Shown: positions 60,962-64,000 of the stretch, piece by piece
Layout: every line of letters starts with the position of its first letter
Position numbering within the stretch: position 1 is the stretch's first letter
DNA from: Anaerolineaceae bacterium
GTDB taxonomy: Bacteria; Chloroflexota; Anaerolineae; Aggregatilineales; Phototrophicaceae
DNA length: 64,000 nt
NCBI GenBank assembly: GCA_020634165.1
Contig: JACKCF010000001.1
Coordinates: forward strand, 1,116,001 to 1,180,000
Reading direction: 5' to 3'
Translations under genes and position numbers: made by a program
Notes under the pieces: model-generated
Told to the model about the DNA's origin: nothing
Databases searched by the model: none
Seen by the model: only the letters and a program-made list of their open reading frames with translations

Positions 60962-61082
60962 AACGCAATAAGTCCTTTCTTAAATCACAATCAATAAGTG
61001 CGAAAGTTATCTGTCTGGTATTAATCGACTTCGATGTACCCTCCATCATATCTAAAGATATTGCCTACAGATAAACATGCTG

Positions 61083-61856
61083 TCATTTTTGCGCTTTTGC
61101 CGCTTTGTAGATGAGTTCCATCATTGGCAGCGCATATGACAGCCGCTTAAGCGTTTCCTGCTGGCTGCTTTCGCGTTGTGCTTTCAATTCTTCCGCATCC
61201 ACCGACAGAATAAACGGGTCTTCCCAGGCCAGCCAATCGACAGCTTTGCACTGCATCGTGTCCCGTAAGCCGAGCACAATCTCTGCCAGCATACTCATAC
61301 TCGGATTGTCTATCGACCCCATTGCGGCATCCAGTTGCTCCGCCGTTGCGACCAAATGGCACCAGGCATAATCCAGCGTCTTGCCAAAGACCATCTCGCC
61401 AGTGCGCGTAATCATATCCTCGATTTCACGGTAATTGCTTGGATGTGTCTCCCAGGCTTTTTCCGTACGCGCGAAGACCAGCGGCATATCGCCTACTGTA
61501 AGCGACCGAATATCCTCGGTCATTTGCTCGCGATAATCTGTTTCTAGTGCAAAAGCCAGTCGGTCGATAAAGCACAGGTGCAGCAGCAGGTCGGGGGCAC
61601 TTTTCTGCGCAGCATAACGATAAAGCGCTGCAAAGTACTCGCCAACGGGTGGATCCGTATTCAGGCGAAAGACATCAAAAAACGGTTCAGCTTCCAGCCA
61701 TGCCATATAGTCCGGCTGACGATGGTAGGTCGTCGCTGGAATACCGACTAAGGCTTTTACGAAGATCGTCTTAAGCAGCGGGGTTAGTTTTTCCAAATGC
61801 GCGAACATGGTCCCATCAGGATCATTCATCGGCATGACGATGGCAGGCTGTGTCAA
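61083..61856 (-). CDS. Hypothetical protein
   Basis: I do not recognise this 257-residue protein. It begins AIVMPMNDPDGTMFAHLEKL, which loosely recalls the first strand of a nucleotide-sugar binding fold, but no glycosyltransferase DxD motif follows. The middle has several Trp and Tyr (HRQPDYMAWLEAEPFFDVFR) and the region around 130-190 is helical. The C-terminal helix is Lys/Gln/Glu-rich. No signal peptide or membrane segment is visible. It shares the strand and close spacing (33 bases) with the hydrolase-like gene that precedes it in transcription, so the two may be one operon. Confidence 0.6.
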   Translation of the reverse strand: MTQPAIVMPMNDPDGTMFAHLEKLTPLLKTIFVKALVGIPATTYHRQPDYMAWLEAEPFFDVFRLNTDPPVGEYFAALYRYAAQKSAPDLLLHLCFIDRLAFALETDYREQMTEDIRSLTVGDMPLVFARTEKAWETHPSNYREIEDMITRTGEMVFGKTLDYAWCHLVATAEQLDAAMGSIDNPSMSMLAEIVLGLRDTMQCKAVDWLAWEDPFILSVDAEELKAQRESSQQETLKRLSYALPMMELIYKAAKAQK

Positions 61857-61889
61857 AATCTATACTCACTGGTTTGTCGTGGCTAAAGC

Positions 61890-62639
61890 TTAGAACTGAG
61901 CGTACTGGCTCAGGTCTGGTCGCTCGATGTATTTTTCAAGGAACGCCAGCGTCATATTGATGACATCTTTGCCCGTATCGCGCGATTCGGGTGTCGAAGA
62001 TTCGCTGAAGAAGTTGTGCGCGGCACCTGGCACCACGATCAGTTGATGGTCATCGTGCCGCAGCGACCGTTTGAGGACTTTTCGCAGGCGGTCCATGTCA
62101 TCCTGCTTGATATAAGGTTCTTCACTGCCATACATTGCCAGGATAGGTGTCGTGCAGCGGTCGAACCCTTTCCAGTAGCGCTGCGGGAACCCGCCATATG
62201 CGACTGCCGCTTCCAGATCACGCCGCTTGATGGCGGCCTCGAACGCCAGCGATCCACCCATGCCCGTGCCGATGATCGCCGTATGGCCATTGGTACGGTG
62301 ATGTTTCTCCAGCACATTCAATGTTGTCTCGACGACTTTATAGCGCGTCTTTTCGGTCTCAGTCATCAGACGCAGGGCTTGCTGTGGCTTAGTCGCAAGC
62401 TCTCCATTGAACATATCCGGCACAATCACATAAAAGCCCAGATGGGCGTAGAAGTTCGCCAGCAGCCGCTGAACATTGGTCAGTCCCCACCAGTCATGCA
62501 GCAGCGCAATTCCGGGGAATGTGTCCCCGGAAACAGGGTGTGCCCAGTATGCTGGTAACGCTTCGCCTGCGCCGGAACTGATATGAATATTGCCACTCTC
62601 GATGGCAAATTCGATGCGGTTGGAATCATGAATCGGCAT
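61890..62639 (-). CDS. Dienelactone-hydrolase-like alpha/beta-fold protein lacking the nucleophile
   Basis: This is 249 residues. The fold is recognisable: YWAHPVSGDTFPGIALLHDW, with WWGLTNVQRLLANFYAHLGF, and the His loop VVPGAAHNFFSES (H208). The nucleophile elbow, normally G-x-C-x-G-G in dienelactone hydrolases, reads GTGMGG, so the Cys position is Gly126. The usual acidic site region reads YGSEEPYI. On this evidence the Cys-His-Asp triad is broken and ordinary hydrolase activity is doubtful. It might be a binding protein or use another residue. A related role is possible with the gene encoded next. Confidence 0.8.
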   Translation of the reverse strand: MPIHDSNRIEFAIESGNIHISSGAGEALPAYWAHPVSGDTFPGIALLHDWWGLTNVQRLLANFYAHLGFYVIVPDMFNGELATKPQQALRLMTETEKTRYKVVETTLNVLEKHHRTNGHTAIIGTGMGGSLAFEAAIKRRDLEAAVAYGGFPQRYWKGFDRCTTPILAMYGSEEPYIKQDDMDRLRKVLKRSLRHDDHQLIVVPGAAHNFFSESSTPESRDTGKDVINMTLAFLEKYIERPDLSQYAQF

Positions 62640-62670
62640 TGGGTCTGCTCCTTCTGCTTAGGGGCAAAAC

Positions 62671-63594
62671 TCAGGCGTCACGCGCATAAATAACGGTCTG
62701 AGGGCTGCCAATGTCGTCGCCTGCGGCCAGCTTGGCCAGCTTTGCATCGCCGGTCAGGTAAAGCGTACGATAGCCTTCTCGGTGCGCCCAGTCCTTGAGT
62801 GCGACCATCAACTGCGAACTGACGCTCTTGTGTGACCAGCAGTACACCGTTGCCCCACGCGGATCATACAAATGCCGCTGATAGAGCACGTAGGCATCCT
62901 GCGCCGCCGCTGAAAACAGCAGGCGGTGGGTTTCCTGTGCCACGATCTGCGGGACGGCATCCCAATGGCTCGGCCAAAGCGTCTCCCATTGATGGCGTGC
63001 GCTGGTTGTACAGCCAATCGGCATGGTCAGCTCACGGATTTGCTTGGGGTCCGCGTCCAAATGCTCCGATGTTCGGTAGAACCCCTGGCCCTGCTGTGCA
63101 CTCACCTGAATGCTGTAAAGCGTCAACAGCGGTTTGAAGCCATACCGCTCATAATAAGCGTGTTGCTCACTGTCATAATTGGCAAAGCTCACCGTGATGC
63201 GCCCCGCCTTCTGCCGCTGGTCGATCCAGTACTGCATCAGGAAATCGCGAGCCGTGTCATCCTGGGTGACGATTTCATGGATGTATACATGTTTGCCCAA
63301 TGGGGCGATTTCATTGCTGTTGTACGCCTCTGTATAGCCGATGATGTTTTCGTCATCATCCAGCAGCACCAGCGCTGTTCCGGCCCCTCGGCACAGGTGG
63401 CTCAACCAGATCGCACCTGTTTCTGTGCTCATCCAGGCACCACCATGCAGCCAGCGCTCATACAGCGTCAGATCGTTGTAGGGCACATCCTCAACACGAC
63501 CGTCATCACGCCAACGCTGCCAGCGCCGGATGCGGGTCCGCATCAGCGCACTGATTGCCTGAATATCATCTAGCGTGGCTGGGCGAACTTGCAT
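62671..63594 (-). CDS. GNAT-family N-acetyltransferase, two-domain
   Basis: This is 307 residues from ATG 63594, with GGGAG 5 bases ahead; ATG 63630 is a weaker choice. The first GNAT domain begins MQVRPATLDDIQAISALMRT and has ALVLLDDDENIIGYTEAYNS and HVYIHEIVTQDDTARDFLM (about 105-123), the strand before the acetyl-CoA loop. QHAYYERYGFKPL (about 155) is the usual closing motif. The second half (about 200-307) has AHREGYRTLYLTGDAKLAKL and looks like a second, degenerate GNAT lobe. The acceptor is unknown. It is divergent from coaX. Confidence 0.85.
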   Translation of the reverse strand: MQVRPATLDDIQAISALMRTRIRRWQRWRDDGRVEDVPYNDLTLYERWLHGGAWMSTETGAIWLSHLCRGAGTALVLLDDDENIIGYTEAYNSNEIAPLGKHVYIHEIVTQDDTARDFLMQYWIDQRQKAGRITVSFANYDSEQHAYYERYGFKPLLTLYSIQVSAQQGQGFYRTSEHLDADPKQIRELTMPIGCTTSARHQWETLWPSHWDAVPQIVAQETHRLLFSAAAQDAYVLYQRHLYDPRGATVYCWSHKSVSSQLMVALKDWAHREGYRTLYLTGDAKLAKLAAGDDIGSPQTVIYARDA

Positions 63595-63713
63595 TGTCGC
63601 TCCCTGCACTTCATGTCGATTTACCCTCATTGTAACACTTTCGCCAATTCCTGAGTTAGAATGCAGACGGCAGTTTTGGTTAGGAATCGCTCACACAAAT
63701 GAAGGTACAATCT

Positions 63714-64000
63714 ATGCTGCTGGCAGTCGATATTGGCAACACCAACATTCACCTGGGCTTATGGGATGGCAGCACCTGGTTGCTGAACTGGCGTGCCCAG
63801 ACCGTCGCCGAAAGGATGCCTGATGAATATGGCGTTCTGGTGCGCAATTTCCTCAGCAGCGCCGATCTGGATGATGAGGCTGTGACGGGCATCATCATCA
63901 GCAGCGTGGTGCCACCGCTGACGCCGACCTTCCGTGAACTGGTTGAGCGTTACTTTCAGCAGACACCGCTCATCATCGACCACAGAACCAACATTGGCCT
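63714..64000 (+). CDS. coaX: Type III pantothenate kinase, N-terminal part (3' end outside window)
   Basis: The frame is open from ATG 63714 to the window edge (95 codons). AAGG lies 8 bases before this ATG; an in-frame ATG at 63699 is possible. It opens MLLAVDIGNTNIHLGLWDG, the ASKHA phosphate-1 motif typical of CoaX. It continues EYGVLVRNFLSSADLDDEAV and GIIISSVVPPLTPTFRELVE, also conserved in the family. The enzyme catalyses the first step of coenzyme A synthesis and is not inhibited by CoA in known cases. The rest of the gene is not in the window. Confidence 0.93.
   Translation, partial: MLLAVDIGNTNIHLGLWDGSTWLLNWRAQTVAERMPDEYGVLVRNFLSSADLDDEAVTGIIISSVVPPLTPTFRELVERYFQQTPLIIDHRTNIG

Noticed and set aside
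1..64000. tRNA, rRNA or prophage content
   Set aside because: Reading the gaps gave no tRNA-like cloverleaf or CCA-ended element and no rRNA; no phage structural or integrase gene occurs.

Overview
This window is bacterial chromosome of about 52-53% GC (estimated by eye), packed with protein genes on both strands. It has no rRNA, no tRNA that I could find and no CRISPR array. The best guess is a Chloroflexota bacterium of the Anaerolineae type. The reasons are Thr/Pro-rich linkers in secreted proteins, oligopeptide-type importers next to glycosidases, KaiBC without classical cyanobacterial neighbours, and an EtfD-like redox protein. The placement is inferred from gene content, not from a phylogeny. 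Both ends cut genes: a histidine kinase at the left edge and coaX (type III pantothenate kinase) at the right.

Bases 1-8400 are signalling. After the tail of a kinase and a terminator comes a tightly coupled operon: PAS histidine kinase, Rcp1/CheY-type regulator, a receiver protein with a KaiA/RsbU-like helical C-terminus, KaiB and KaiC. A second PAS kinase follows the operon's terminator. This looks like a complete Kai-type timing module with its own KaiA-like adaptor. Four of its five starts are GTG.

Bases 8600-27400 are a glycan-use region: a Gfo/Idh/MocA oxidoreductase, a DUF4127 protein, a GH38 alpha-mannosidase, a five-gene Opp-type ABC importer, a GntR/LacI hybrid regulator with an operator-like site, and a divergent GH29 alpha-L-fucosidase. 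A secreted CotH-like protein and an orphan sugar-type binding protein follow. The likely cargo is a mannose- and fucose-bearing oligosaccharide.

Bases 27400-34400 hold a TetR/HXXEE-membrane-protein pair with two matching operator-like sites, an ABC exporter preceded by a consensus promoter and a 21-codon leader ORF, a GT39-like membrane glycosyltransferase, a DUF433/DUF5615 toxin-antitoxin-like pair and a GNAT enzyme. Bases 34400-40600 hold infC-rpmI-rplT (infC apparently starting at ATT), an rRNA methyltransferase, a RAYT/IS200-type transposase flanked by 98-bp structured direct repeats, an ECF sigma/SAF-domain pair and lpdA.

Bases 40700-64000 are housekeeping and accessory genes. They include two tandem secreted FecR-like paralogues (one with a Gly/Asn-rich tail), EtfD, DinB, an MFS protein, hisS, two starch/maltodextrin enzymes (malQ and a GH13 cyclomaltodextrinase), flavodoxin, a P450, a split ThrE exporter, gdhA, a hydrolase-fold protein lacking its nucleophile, and coaX. 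The leader of hisS carries a 14-codon peptide with four His codons followed by mutually exclusive antiterminator and terminator hairpins, which is a textbook layout for ribosome-mediated attenuation. This leader, the Kai operon and the transposase repeats are the parts most worth a second look.
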